From Roridomyces roridus (Eukaryota > Basidiomycota > Agaricomycetes > Agaricales > Mycenaceae), in NCBI GenBank assembly GCA_029378245.1, contig JARKIF010000008.1, positions 372,001 to 436,000 on the forward strand: a stretch of 64,000 bases of DNA. Reading direction: 5' to 3'. A program made the position numbers and the translations under genes. Positions 15,795 through 25,556 of the stretch are shown in pieces. Position 1 is the first letter of the stretch, and every line of letters begins with the position of its first letter. Under the pieces are notes generated by a model, which was given only the letters and a program-made list of their open reading frames with translations, was not told the origin of the DNA and did no database searches.

Positions 15795-17692
15795 ATGGTC
15801 TCCTCCGAACTCGCCGACGCGTTTGACCCGACGCGTGTCATCCTCTCTCTGTACGATCAAGACATCGATTCATTCCCGGCCAAAGTCGCAGCTCACTTTG
15901 ACAAAATATTCGCGTCCAAGGATGCCTTTGATGAAGTAAAATGCACCTCTTTGTGCTCGACATCGACCGAGTTCTCTCCAGATCCCCAGTCTCCATACAA
16001 TCGACCCAAGGCAGACGGATCGCCGTCTTGTGAGCTTTCGCGCCATGATTCAAGACACCTCGCCTTCTCCGGAAATGTACCTTGCAAGGCACAGCAACGG
16101 CAAATGCGGGGGCTGGGGGTTGGTTGACGATTCTGGAACAGAAGATATTGATTACTCTGATCTGAGGGAAAACACCGTCCTGTGGGCTGTCAGTGTCCCT
16201 GGTGAGAGCCCATGGGTCGGTGGAGATGACGGTAAGAGGAACGGATTTCTCGCCGATATGTGGACTGAATGAATGCGCAGCTCCGCGTCCTCTCTTTCCA
16301 GTATCACACCCGCACAAATTCCCCGTTCCAGAGCATCACTTTGGTGTACAAGTCAAGCTGTATGATACCTCCCAAAGCGACTCCCTCAAGTCTACCGACG
16401 CGGTCACGCTAGTCGGCATCCTTACCCTAGAATCGTACGTTCAACGCGCGTTGACGCGACCAATACGCGTTTTGACGTCTTTTCTAGCCTGGCCGAAGAG
16501 TCAGACTCTCCCAACGCACTGCCCGTACTCACCCTCCATGTTTTGTTCACCCGGGAACTTCCTATCACGATCATACCTCGCGTGTTTCCCTACGTGCCCG
16601 CCGTCTCCAGTGTTCGGGTTCTCAGAGAAGAGCTGATCTCTTGGATGGCAGACGAAGGGCTGGGCGGAGATAAGGATGCCGCTGAATGGGTTCTTCTGAA
16701 CATCATCGGCACAGTGTAAGTCTCTCTCTTCGATATTTTCACCCGTCTGCTAATTGGCTTCAAGACAATCGAGGACACCCCCTTTGCTTCCGCTATCGTT
16801 GACACTGTCAAGGTTCCCTGCCTCCAAAACTCCGGCCACAACCCCCAACCTCTCAATAGTATTATCGCATCTCCTCCCACTTCTAGTCACCCTCCCGCTG
16901 TCCCTCGAAACTCTCAACAACAGCTCCTTCTCCCCCGAGTCCAAGGACGAAGATCTTCACAGCGGGCGCTTGCAACTGCCGAGGGGAAGCGTCTGTGTAA
17001 TTACTGAGGGCGGGGTAACAGAGGGCGATGTTTTCGACCGAGGCAAGTGTGCTGTCTGTCTACTTATTCATGCATATGAACCATCTTCGATTCAGGCGTC
17101 AGGAATTTACGGGCCCTCCAGGAGATGATGACCAATCAGACACTGGAATATATCTTCCCGTTCAGTAGGTTCACATTCCCAACGGATGTTGTCTGCCTGG
17201 TTTTGTCGGAAGGCAAGAAGAGTACGTTCTTCCAGGTAAGATGACCTGGCAATTTCCCTTTGATGGTCAGTCACATGATGCCGTGTAGACGAGCACGAAC
17301 GTCCGAATCCAGCCCAAAGACGGCTGCGAGCTGTATGGCTCCGCGGTCAAGCTCCCCTCTCCCGAATCGTTGGCTATGTTTAGAGATCTGGTGGGCGGAG
17401 CAAAAACGGGGAAGGTCACTCAGATAAGTGAGAGCGTAGCTGAGGTTCGCTTCAACGATGTCTACGGTATTGTATATACTGACCTCCATTCCAGTATATC
17501 CAAGAAGATTTTGTCGCCGAGAGAAAATCCGCACCTACGCCTGCCGAGGCCGTGACCTCGGACGATCTCATACACCGGATGATGGTTGCACGGCTGCTCA
17601 CACTTTCGATGCACCAATCAGAGGTCACGACGGAGATTTGGGAACGAGTCAAGGTCTTGGAGAGGGCCAGGTGTGAAAGACTCAAGGCCTGA
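15795..17692 (+). CDS. Mini-chromosome maintenance complex-binding protein (MCMBP)
   Basis: MCMBP replaces MCM2 in alternative MCM complexes and is linked to MCM2-7 assembly and unloading. The product starts MVSSELADAFDPTRVILS. Family landmarks are LVSFRAMIQDTSPSPEMYL, WAVSVPGESPWV, VQVKLYD, LTLHVLFTREL, EWVLLNIIGTV, the long region with LLPLLVTLPLSLETLN, RLQLPRGSVCVITEG and NQTLEYIFPFSRFTFPTD. It has seven to eight short introns and is about 560 aa, near the family norm. The stop codon lies 11 bp before the end of the Ngaro element, so the 3' end of this transcript must run into the transposon. Confidence 0.88.
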
Positions 17693-17703
17693 TAAATATA
17701 TAC

Positions 17704-17832
17704 TTTCTCGCCTTAGTCGGCCTAGTCTCGTATGCACTGAAGGTGCTGCCAGGAAGTGGGATGATCCGGGCGGTTTGTTCGCTTCGGCGATCAGAACCGA
17801 CTGGTCAGGACGCGTGCCGCTGGGACGACCCA
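17704..17832 (-). repeat. Ngaro repeat B2 (terminal, 129 bp)
   Basis: This 129-bp sequence recurs without visible change at 18070-18198. It forms the 3' terminus of the element; 11 bp of flank separate it from the MCMBP stop codon. Confidence 0.9.
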
Positions 17833-17907
17833 GCTGGCACGGCTCTGGCAGACCCTTCAGTGCCTGAAGGTGTCCCAAATATCATATGTAGGTGTGCGGT
17901 GGGTGGG
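17833..17907. other. 75-bp spacer between A2 and B2 with a short hairpin
   Basis: Unlike the canonical B1-A2-B2 layout, A2 and B2 are separated by 75 bp that have no second copy in the element. The spacer contains the perfect small palindrome CTTCAG-TGC-CTGAAG. Its role is unknown. Confidence 0.6.
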
Positions 17908-18069
17908 ACGAAAAACTAAATCTTGCTATGCAGCTGGAGAACACGAGCGCCGAGTCGGTGTAGTCGCGACCAACACGCGAATGCTTTGTTTGGTCGCTGC
18001 CGCGCTCGTGCCGGCCTCCTGCAAGAAACACTACATCCACGGCTCGTGCCTCGCGAGTGGATCCGTGCT
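17908..18069 (-). repeat. Ngaro repeat A2 (162 bp)
   Basis: Appears identical to A1 at 23297-23458. It abuts B1 exactly at 18069/18070, giving the B1-A2 junction that in Ngaro-type replication supplies the circle-junction template. Confidence 0.9.
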
Positions 18070-18198
18070 TTTCTCGCCTTAGTCGGCCTAGTCTCGTATG
18101 CACTGAAGGTGCTGCCAGGAAGTGGGATGATCCGGGCGGTTTGTTCGCTTCGGCGATCAGAACCGACTGGTCAGGACGCGTGCCGCTGGGACGACCCA
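18070..18198 (-). repeat. Ngaro repeat B1 (129 bp)
   Basis: Internal copy of the B repeat, appearing identical to B2. Just inside it lies an inverted repeat ACAAGCTG (18202-18209) / CAGCTTGT (18255-18262), between B1 and the recombinase stop codon. Confidence 0.9.
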
Positions 18199-18288
18199 TC
18201 GACAAGCTGTAGGCGCGTCCCCGAGGCACGCGGGACACCCCACGACCAAGCCTTCAGCTTGTAGTACCTAGCATTCATGTGTCTGTAT

Positions 18289-19380
18289 TTACAAATCTAA
18301 AAATTCTGCGTGTAAGGGTGCTAGAATGTCGATCCGTCGCCAATAGTCCAAGAAGGCGTCCGACTTCCATCGACCCATCTCTTTCACGATCGAGGGGTTC
18401 ACCCCCGCGAGGAGCAGCTGCGTTGTCCCGCCGATGCGGAAGCTGTGGCCGGTGAAGATTGGGAAGCCTAATTTCGACCAAATCTCGTTGCATCGGTCGA
18501 GGAACTTCTTGCGAGTGAGGTAGATGATTGTGCTCGCCGCGTCCGTGTGTGAGAACAGCGGTTCGTCGCTGGGAATGGTGTTTATGGAGAGGTGGGCCTC
18601 GACGGCTGCGATTGGGTCTGACCGGGAGCTTTGCCGGCAAAGCATGGCGTCGTCTCCCTTCTCGCGGTGTGTTTTGGTCCACGGGAGGTGCAGGATGCGT
18701 GAGCCTTCTTTCGTCGAAGGCGATTTCAAATCGGAGACGAGGGGAATGTGGCCAGCTTTGAAAGTGGTCTGGTTCGACGAGAGCATCTCCCCGATACGGA
18801 GTTGGCCCCAGAAGGCACAGCAGGCTGCTGCGAATACCACTGCGTCCTTCGGGTTGCTGTGGTTCAGGTGGGTGTCGAGGGCCAGTAGCATGGGCTCGGT
18901 CACCGGCGGTCTCGGGTTCTTCCTTGACGACGCCGGCGTCATGTGTTCGACTCCGCGGAGGGTGTAGCGTAGTCGGATGCCTCCTTTCCATTCAGCGTCG
19001 TTGGTAATGTGCCAAGCCTTGACTGCTGCAACTGCACCCCTCGCAGTTCCCCCAGAAATCTCGCCGGCTCTCGAAGCTGCGAACGCGCATAGTAGGAACT
19101 CGCCTGCTGGGAGTCTGAGCTCGTGTGCTATTCCTTCGGCGTCGCAGAACCGGTGGAAGGAGGCTAGGCCCGAGTTGTACTTCTTGAGCGTCGACTCTGC
19201 CCATGCACTTTGTATCGCCTTCTGTACCCTCTTTTCGGACTCGTTCGATAGTGCGTTCAGGCGTGGTCGCGATGAGGGCCGAGGTTTGTGTTTTGGTGCG
19301 AATGCGCCGTATTGTGTGCGGGCAAGGTCGGCGAGGGTGCTCTTTGCTGCTTCTCTGGCTATGTTTTCGATGTCGAGCAT
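18289..19380 (-). CDS. Tyrosine recombinase of the Ngaro element
   Basis: About 363 aa from MLDIENIAREAAKSTLAD. The C-terminal half shows the phage-integrase catalytic layout: first Arg in CAFWGQLRIGEML, then GHSFRIGG (H-x-x-R), a Trp in GRWKSD and the nucleophile Tyr in FLDYWRR. It presumably integrates a circular cDNA, replacing the DDE integrase of LTR elements. The frame is open throughout, so the enzyme is probably functional. An upstream in-frame extension to 19395 would need a non-ATG start. It lies 76 bp downstream of the pol stop. Confidence 0.88.
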   Translation of the reverse strand: MLDIENIAREAAKSTLADLARTQYGAFAPKHKPRPSSRPRLNALSNESEKRVQKAIQSAWAESTLKKYNSGLASFHRFCDAEGIAHELRLPAGEFLLCAFAASRAGEISGGTARGAVAAVKAWHITNDAEWKGGIRLRYTLRGVEHMTPASSRKNPRPPVTEPMLLALDTHLNHSNPKDAVVFAAACCAFWGQLRIGEMLSSNQTTFKAGHIPLVSDLKSPSTKEGSRILHLPWTKTHREKGDDAMLCRQSSRSDPIAAVEAHLSINTIPSDEPLFSHTDAASTIIYLTRKKFLDRCNEIWSKLGFPIFTGHSFRIGGTTQLLLAGVNPSIVKEMGRWKSDAFLDYWRRIDILAPLHAEFLDL

Positions 19381-19455
19381 TGTAGTTGTGGTCAAGAGGA
19401 GTTGGTGCTGATCGCTTCATTATGCAAGTTACATTAAAATTGGTTCTCAGTCGGA

Positions 19456-21471
19456 CTACAGTTCTTCGTATTTTACTGAATGCTCAATGTACTCTGTTAA
19501 GTGCTCTGGTATTCTTGGTGGGTTAGGGTAGAGTAGCTTCTTCGCTCCGAACTGCCCGCGGGAAGGGGCGTCTGCTAGGTTCTTGGCCGACTCCACCCAT
19601 TCTATGGAGAACCAGATCTCGGCCTCCTGGTATAATCGCAGGATGTTTCGCAGTATCGCGTTTTCCTGAGCGTTATACGACTTGCCCGCCGCCAATGCCC
19701 CGATGACACCTTGGTTGTCGGAGCGCAGCTTGAAATGTGCATTGCGGATGTTGGATGCGATGATGGTGCGAAGGGCCAACTCGATGGCTACCATTTCACC
19801 CCACCCGATGCACCGTCCTGCCGAGAACCAGCCTGGTTTGTAACTCCATGCTAGCCACTTGCCGCGGAAGACAAAACCGATGCCCCAACTTGTTGATGCG
19901 TCAACGTAAATCTCGTCCGGGTCGGCTGGTGGAGGTTCCCGGATGTGGAGGGTTACATGGGGTTGGCTCAGGGTCTCGCGCCACCACTCGATGTCCTCCG
20001 CCACCTTTGCCGATATTGTATGTTTGACGAAATCGTTTCTGGCGTTTGCAAAGGAGGCGGACAGGCGATAGATCGTGACAAGGTGTGAGCGACCGAGCTT
20101 GACGACAAGGGAGCAGTGCTCGAGTGTGCCGACCACGTTCTCGGCCTCGGTCTTGGAGACTTTGGTCCCCGCGTTCCAGTGGGAAATCTTCCGTAGGTAC
20201 TTCTGCCTCTTCAATTCTGGTAGCGAGACTGTACGCTCGGCGATGTTCCAGTCAAAGCCGATGTACGCGAAGAACGTCCGGAACGGGAAGTGTTTGTGCT
20301 CCTCCCACGGCCAGCCGAGGTCGTCTGCGACCTCGAAGAAGATCCTTTCGTCGTACTTGTAGACGAAGCGGCCAAAGGCATCGTGGCCCTCTGGGTATCG
20401 GAAGAACACGAAGTCATCGACCCATTTGAGGATCTCTTCGATGGAGAGGTATCTGAATATTTTGACCAGTAGATCAGCGATTCTCCCGAAGACTCCTGGT
20501 GCACTAGTCGCTCCGAACGAGAAGACATTGTCGAAGTAGACTTTGCCCTGCCACTCAATCATGAGCTGCGGGCGGTCTTCAGGTTTTGTGGGAACGATGC
20601 GAAATGCGCTCTTAACGTCGAATACAGTGGCTTCTGTGCCTCGTGGTGCACGGGCGATGATTATGTAGCATTGAGCGAAGGAGCCCCAGTCACACGAGAA
20701 ATTATCCTTGTCTATCTGTGAATTGACAGAGGGTATAGCGGGGTTGTTGTATGGGAAGGAATGGTGGTTAAACATGCGCCATTTGCCGTGAGGTGGGTCC
20801 TTTTGCAGGCAGCCGACCGGCGAGCATCGAAATGGGCCTATTAAGCTCTCAAGAAATACTGGATCGAAGGGAGGTGAGATGCGTCCAAGTTGGCACTCGT
20901 TCAAGATGTAATTCGTGATAACGTCCGGGTGTTCAAGTGCGGACGTGAGATTCCGGGGTATATATGTCTGTCTCGTTCGCTGATTTTCGTCTAGGCCGTG
21001 TGCAAAACCTGTACGTATTCCTGCCGGGATATCGCTGTACTCCGCCTTGATGCCCAACTCGGCAATCCAGTGTTCCCACCGGTCTGCTTTGAGGGGCGTG
21101 ACGATAGGGAACAGCTCAGAACGACGGGCAGTGTTGCGAAGAATGAGCAGGAGACGCGTAACCGGGAGCTCCGGCGCCACAGAGGGTGCAGAAGTGGTTG
21201 AATTTACATGGCCCACTGCTGCAACCTTCATTGGAGTTATAACGGAAGCACGGTCGAATGCCGTGGACTGGGGGAGTAAAGCCGCCTTTAGCGCCTCCGC
21301 GGATGCACCACTTCCCGTCTTGTGCCTGGCACTGCCTGCTTGCATGATCCGTCCCTGCGCAATACATGCACCGGTTGTCGGCGCGTGCTGTTGGTGGCGG
21401 TTGGCGTTGGCGAGTGGGGCCGTATGCGTCGTTCCGGCTTTTCGGTGCAAATTGGTCTCGAAATGGGCCAT
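19456..21471 (-). CDS. Reverse transcriptase-RNase H polyprotein (pol) of the Ngaro element
   Basis: The RT domain shows CLQKDPPHGKWRMFNHHS, TVFDVKSAFRIVPTK (first catalytic Asp), FSFGATSAPGVFGRI and LKWVDDFVFFR (the VDD active site). An RNase H-like fold follows with YVDASTSWGIGF, GEMVAIELALRT, LRSDNQGVIGAL and NLADAPSRG, supplying the D-E-D-D residues. There is no methylase domain of the DIRS kind visible. The frame is open beyond the first ATG (21471), up to at least 21537, and overlaps the gag ORF by several hundred bases in the +1 frame. Expression may therefore need frameshifting, splicing or re-initiation rather than the listed ATG. Confidence 0.85.
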   Translation of the reverse strand: MAHFETNLHRKAGTTHTAPLANANRHQQHAPTTGACIAQGRIMQAGSARHKTGSGASAEALKAALLPQSTAFDRASVITPMKVAAVGHVNSTTSAPSVAPELPVTRLLLILRNTARRSELFPIVTPLKADRWEHWIAELGIKAEYSDIPAGIRTGFAHGLDENQRTRQTYIPRNLTSALEHPDVITNYILNECQLGRISPPFDPVFLESLIGPFRCSPVGCLQKDPPHGKWRMFNHHSFPYNNPAIPSVNSQIDKDNFSCDWGSFAQCYIIIARAPRGTEATVFDVKSAFRIVPTKPEDRPQLMIEWQGKVYFDNVFSFGATSAPGVFGRIADLLVKIFRYLSIEEILKWVDDFVFFRYPEGHDAFGRFVYKYDERIFFEVADDLGWPWEEHKHFPFRTFFAYIGFDWNIAERTVSLPELKRQKYLRKISHWNAGTKVSKTEAENVVGTLEHCSLVVKLGRSHLVTIYRLSASFANARNDFVKHTISAKVAEDIEWWRETLSQPHVTLHIREPPPADPDEIYVDASTSWGIGFVFRGKWLAWSYKPGWFSAGRCIGWGEMVAIELALRTIIASNIRNAHFKLRSDNQGVIGALAAGKSYNAQENAILRNILRLYQEAEIWFSIEWVESAKNLADAPSRGQFGAKKLLYPNPPRIPEHLTEYIEHSVKYEEL

Positions 21472-23277
21472 CGCGAAAGGAGCTTTTGCCCGGCGCTTGC
21501 AGGCGCTGGGCTTGTGCGGTATTGGTTCCGATAGCACGGATTTGGGCTTCCGTCCGTGTCTGTACGTCTTGCTGGTAAGCTGATTCCCATTTGTGCGGTT
21601 GCCACGCTGATATGTCGAAATGGTTGCGGACCCATTCTCGCACGACCATATTGTGGTACAAACGGCATGCGCCGAAGTGAGTCGAGAACTCCGGGCGCGT
21701 CCGCAGCTGTTGGAAATGTGTCCGGAATTGCTGGGCGATGAGGGGCGCGTCCCTACGGGGCATGTAGTATTCCTCGATAGCTTGTACGAGCGTATCGCCG
21801 GCGAGGACGAAATCTACCGCCGTAAGCGCTACGTCACCAGCCCCGTCGTTTTGCAGTTCCTTGGATACGAGTATCCCATCGCGCATGAACAATCCTCTCT
21901 CCTCTTTTCCCGTCCTCTCCGCCGCCTGCCGGCATTTGTCTGGTGTTAGTTCTGACAGCCAAAACATCTTTCGCAGGCCCTCCTCAGCATTCTTACGGAA
22001 TGCGTTCGGGACGACCAATGAGAAGGCCGGTAGAAGGACCTTCCTCGTCGGGTCGTCGCTGGGGACAGCCGTACCCGCCCACAGCGTGCTCTGCCTCTCG
22101 TTCGGTGGTTTTGCTGCTCGTGCACCAGTCATGGGTGGAAGGGGGTGGAGGTAGTAATTGGCGCGCGGGGCGTTGGCACTGGTCTGCATGCCTGCTTACA
22201 TCTTAGTCAGTCTCTGCGGGAATGCGGGCCGCGACGAGGGAATGCGGTGGTAATGGCTTTATTGGAATGCGTATGGAATGCGTGGGAATGCGTATGGAAT
22301 GCGGAATGCGTAAAGATTGCGTAGGGAATGCGTAGGCAGTGGTGCGAGATCCGACGCTCGGGTCTGCCGCATGATACGGGGCGTAGAGGAGGAAGTTCGG
22401 GCTTACCTTGTTGTTTCATTAGGTTTTGCATGGCCGTTGTTGTCGCTGAGCTGATCAACTGCTCCAGCTGCGACTTCGTGAGCGTGACGCGCTCCTCGCC
22501 GTCGTCGTGAGTGCTCCGAATGTCGTTCATCGGGGAGTCTTGCGCCCAGACGCCTGTGGGTGGGCGTATCGCTCGCGACGAGGTTGGGGATAGCGGGGGA
22601 AACTCTTCTTGGGCGGCCATGTTGGCGCTGAACGCGACGCGACGGCCGTGGTTTGTGCCTGCCGATGCCGAAGCGATCGCCGCGTCTGCGTCGTGCAGCG
22701 AGAGAGCTGGAAGTGGTACACTCTTGCGTGGTTTCTTGGGCAGTCGTTGTGGTGTGGCATTCTGGCCGGGAGTCCGCTGTTGCTGTGTTCTCTTCCTGGT
22801 GCTAGCAGTGCCGGGTGTGGTCGTCCCAGCAGCCGATCGCGACCTGGCCCTCTGTCGTCCCTTGGCTTTCCGAGTAGAGTCGGCAAGCGGGGAGGATGCC
22901 GCAATGCTGGGTTGTGTCATCGGGGACGATTGAGCGTCGCCCTGCCTCGGTCCTGTTTCCTCCATGTCGCTGTCCGACTGTAGGGCCTGTTGTTGGGACG
23001 GGTGGTTGCTCGTCTCGCTCGCTGGCTGCCTGTCTTCCTCTTCCTCCTCTTCGTCTTCCTCGTCATCCTCCTCTTCTTCCGCTATTGTCTCTGTCCCGCC
23101 ACCTCTGGCCACCGACGGAGCGGGTGTCCGTCCCGTTTGAGCCTTCCCTCCGCGGGGGGTCCCTCTCGGCCGGCGAGCCGTGGCTGCGGCGGGTATACGC
23201 TGGTTCATGAGTCTGCTTTGCTGGGTGATTTTGGTCGTCGCTAGCGTCTTGGCGGCTCGCGCTGGTGTCTCTGCCAT
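21116..23277 (-). CDS. Gag-like protein of the Ngaro element, two exons
   Basis: Exon 1 (22407-23277) starts MAETPARAAKTLATTK, is basic with a long Glu/Asp tract (about 23030-23090) and ends MKQQ. Exon 2 (21116-22191) starts within GMQTSANAPRANYYLHP. A GT-AG intron at 22192-22406 joins them in frame (CAA CAA G|GC ATG). Exon 2 carries a retroviral-type zinc knuckle CMYCAGTDHASRQC (CX2CX4HX4C) and a CCCH-type finger starting CFRYNSNEGCSSGPCKFNH. Without splicing these would be two separate ORFs with only 17 nt between them. Function is inferred from position and zinc fingers. Confidence 0.7.
22192..22406 (-). other. Putative 215-nt intron in gag holding a GGAATGCG array
   Basis: The donor GTAAGC and acceptor GTAAGCAG restore one continuous gag frame. 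At 215 nt it is four times longer than the host introns. On the plus strand, 22221-22340 holds eight GGAATGCG units with variable 1-30-bp spacing. Confidence 0.55.
22221..22340. repeat. GGAATGCG tandem-like repeat array
   Basis: Eight copies of GGAATGCG (plus-strand reading; CGCATTCC on the sense strand of the element), most followed by T or G, plus one degenerate GATTGCG. The array is confined to the non-coding stretch between the two gag exons. Confidence 0.85.
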
Positions 23278-23296
23278 TTCCGTGTATGTTGAGGGA

Positions 23297-23458
23297 ACGA
23301 AAAACTAAATCTTGCTATGCAGCTGGAGAACACGAGCGCCGAGTCGGTGTAGTCGCGACCAACACGCGAATGCTTTGTTTGGTCGCTGCCGCGCTCGTGC
23401 CGGCCTCCTGCAAGAAACACTACATCCACGGCTCGTGCCTCGCGAGTGGATCCGTGCT
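23297..23458 (-). repeat. Ngaro repeat A1 (5' terminal, 162 bp)
   Basis: Appears identical to A2. It forms the 5' end of the element; the gag ATG lies 20 bp downstream. Outside it, 24 bp of flank separate it from the phosphoglucomutase stop codon. Confidence 0.9.
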
Positions 23459-23482
23459 ATTGTAATTCTCTTGCTTGTACCA

Positions 23483-25538
23483 TTAAGGGCGACCGAGATG
23501 GTGTTTCTCCGCCTCCATCCAACTCCCCGCAAGGTCCTCTACTACCTTCGCCAGTGTCCCTCCTGCCTGACCCGCCTCATTTTGTCGTGCCTCTAGGTAA
23601 TACTTGATCTTTGGTTCGGTCCCAGAGGTCCTGATCGTCAACACAATCTTTGTACCGTCTGTCTCGTTGAGGGCGCGGAACTGGATCATGTGTCCGGATG
23701 AAAGCGGTAGGGAGGGCTCGTAGGTTGGCGCGTTGCTACTGTCGTAGCCATATCCCTTCGTTAGATCCAGGACACTGGTTATTTGGAGGCCACCGATGGA
23801 GCGCGGGTACGCAGCTTGAATGGATTTGGACTGCAGTCCGTCGGGATAGGAACGCAGACGCGCGAAAATGAGGTCGATCGTGCGGGGGTCTTTGCATACG
23901 AAGTAACTATTGCTGGTCTGCGAGACGTGAGTTGGACTGAGGAAAACGGTCAGTGTGAATGCTAACTTGGAAGTATCCGTATGTCTTGTAGAGCTCTCCC
24001 AGATACTCGAACACTGTTTGATCAACGAGTGACGCGACGAGCTGGCAGAAGACCATAGTCGCAGCGACGCCATCCTTGTCTCGAATCGTCGAGCCAAACA
24101 TATATCCAATAGCTTCCTCGTACCCAAAGGGCACGTCGAAGCCTTGCGAGACGAGCGTCAGAGCGGTGTTGCCGATGAACTTGAATCCTGTCAGGCATTC
24201 TACGAATTTGAACCCCTCCTTCTCCGCCATCGCCTCGATCATCTTGGAACTCACGGTCGAAGCGACCATGGCAAGCTTATCGATCGGTTTTCCCGACTCT
24301 TTGTATGTTTTCAGCACTTGAGCGGCGAAGAGAGTGCCGAGCTGATCTCCAGTGAAGACAATCCACTGGCCATTGGATCTGACGGATGTAAATGGAAAAC
24401 AACCCGGAAGAAAAAGGTTCGCACTGTTTTTCTGCGGCACAGAATCGGTCGCTGTCTGGATCTTGAGAAAGAACATAACTGGCGCCCTGGGCGTCGGCAG
24501 TTTTGAGGGCCAGGTCAAGAGCCCCTTTCTCCTCCGGATTGGGGAACGCAACGGTCGGGAATTCGGGGTCAGGCTGTTGCTGTTCTAAGACTGGAATGTA
24601 TGGAGGGAATCCAAACAACTGGAATGCTCGCGAGACGAATTTGTCTGATACGCCATGCATCGAGGTATTAACGAATTTAGCTTTCGTGGTTTGGTTCAAG
24701 AACTTGAGGAAAGCCAAGTTGGCGAAATACGCGTCTTTCATTTCTTCTGTACGATCGAGACAGGAGGTTAGCTGCTCTGGCATCGATGTTTGGGGTTCTA
24801 GGTTGGCTTTGATGGCGACAGAAATACCCTTGTCGTGGGGGGCGATAATCTTTTGTTACTTGAGATTGAGAGGGTACCAAAGCCGAGTCAGCTTACTTGG
24901 ACAGCGTTTTCCCAATAAACCTGCTCATTTTCAAAAACGGAGCGTAGATTCTTGGCTCGACTCACTTTATATCCGTTGTCGTCTTTCGGATTATGACTTG
25001 CAGTGATCATGACACCCGTTGCGGCCCCAAGTGCTTGAACGCTGAATGGAACCAAAGGGGTGTGCACTAGACCGCGAAGGAGATAGACTTTCCAGCCCGC
25101 CTGGACGAATACGGCGGCGGTAAGCTGCGCCCATCGTGCCGAGTTGTGGCGATGGTCGTGGCCGATGACGACTCCACGGGAAGTAGCATTTTCGACCGTA
25201 TTTTCCACGTATTGACGGAGACCTTGAGAAGTCTGAACTATTATCAAGTCGTTCATGTTTGCCCATCCCGCGGCCATTCTTCCTCGCAAGCCTGGTAAGG
25301 AATTGAGGACCGCAGTCCTTATTTGACACTGAAAGTTGCACCTGCAGTGCCGAATTCGATGCGCGATCGCAATCGCGACTCGAGCTCGTCGGTGTCGTGT
25401 TGGTCCCAGAGACGTTGAATCTCTGCTCTGGTGCTTTCATTCTTGATGGATGAGTAGATTGTCGCAAGAGTTGTGTGGTACAAGTACTTTGTCAAGCCGC
25501 AGCCACTCGTTGACCAGAGATTCCAACGAGGTCATCAT
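23483..25538 (-). CDS. Phosphoglucomutase/phosphopentomutase, PGM2 type
   Basis: Interconverts hexose or pentose 1- and 5/6-phosphates. The spliced N-terminus MMTSLESLVNEWLRLDK / NESTRAEIQRLW is typical of the PGM2/YMR278W clade, not of PGM1. Motifs are RIEFGTAGLRGRMAAGWANM, the phosphoserine loop ITASHNPKDDNGYKVYW, the metal loop DPDSDRF, the sugar loop region FGYEEAIGYM and the phosphate-binding RTSGTEPKIKYYLE. Introns are short and GT-AG; no indel was seen. Its start codon is only 18 bp from the stop codon of the upstream EI24-like gene on the same strand. Its stop lies 24 bp from the Ngaro element, whose 5' end must provide its 3' processing signals. Confidence 0.9.
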
Positions 25539-25556
25539 GGTCCAAAACAGGAAATT

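Larger units (their letters stand above)
17704..23458 (-). mobile_element. Ngaro-type tyrosine-recombinase retrotransposon, apparently intact
   Basis: A 5.75-kb element read on the minus strand. It has split direct repeats: A1 (23297-23458) at the 5' end and B1 (18070-18198), A2 (17908-18069), a 75-bp spacer and B2 (17704-17832) at the 3' end. By eye, both A copies (162 bp) and both B copies (129 bp) are identical, so the insertion is recent. ORFs in order are gag-like, RT-RNase H and tyrosine recombinase. There are no long terminal repeats, no inverted terminal repeats (against DIRS proper) and no target-site duplication, as expected for YR integration. It occupies the former 35-bp gap between the stop codons of MCMBP and the phosphoglucomutase gene. 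Confidence 0.88.

Noticed and set aside
18275..18991. Second long minus-strand frame inside the tyrosine recombinase ORF
   Set aside because: It is an arginine/proline-rich shadow frame of the recombinase without motifs.
22511..22933. Plus-strand open frames inside the retrotransposon
   Set aside because: They are antisense to gag, differ in composition from host proteins and carry no domain.
17704..23458. Classification as a DIRS or Crypton element
   Set aside because: DIRS elements have inverted terminal repeats and often a methylase domain, and Cryptons lack RT. Here there are split direct repeats plus RT-RNase H and a tyrosine recombinase, as in Ngaro.
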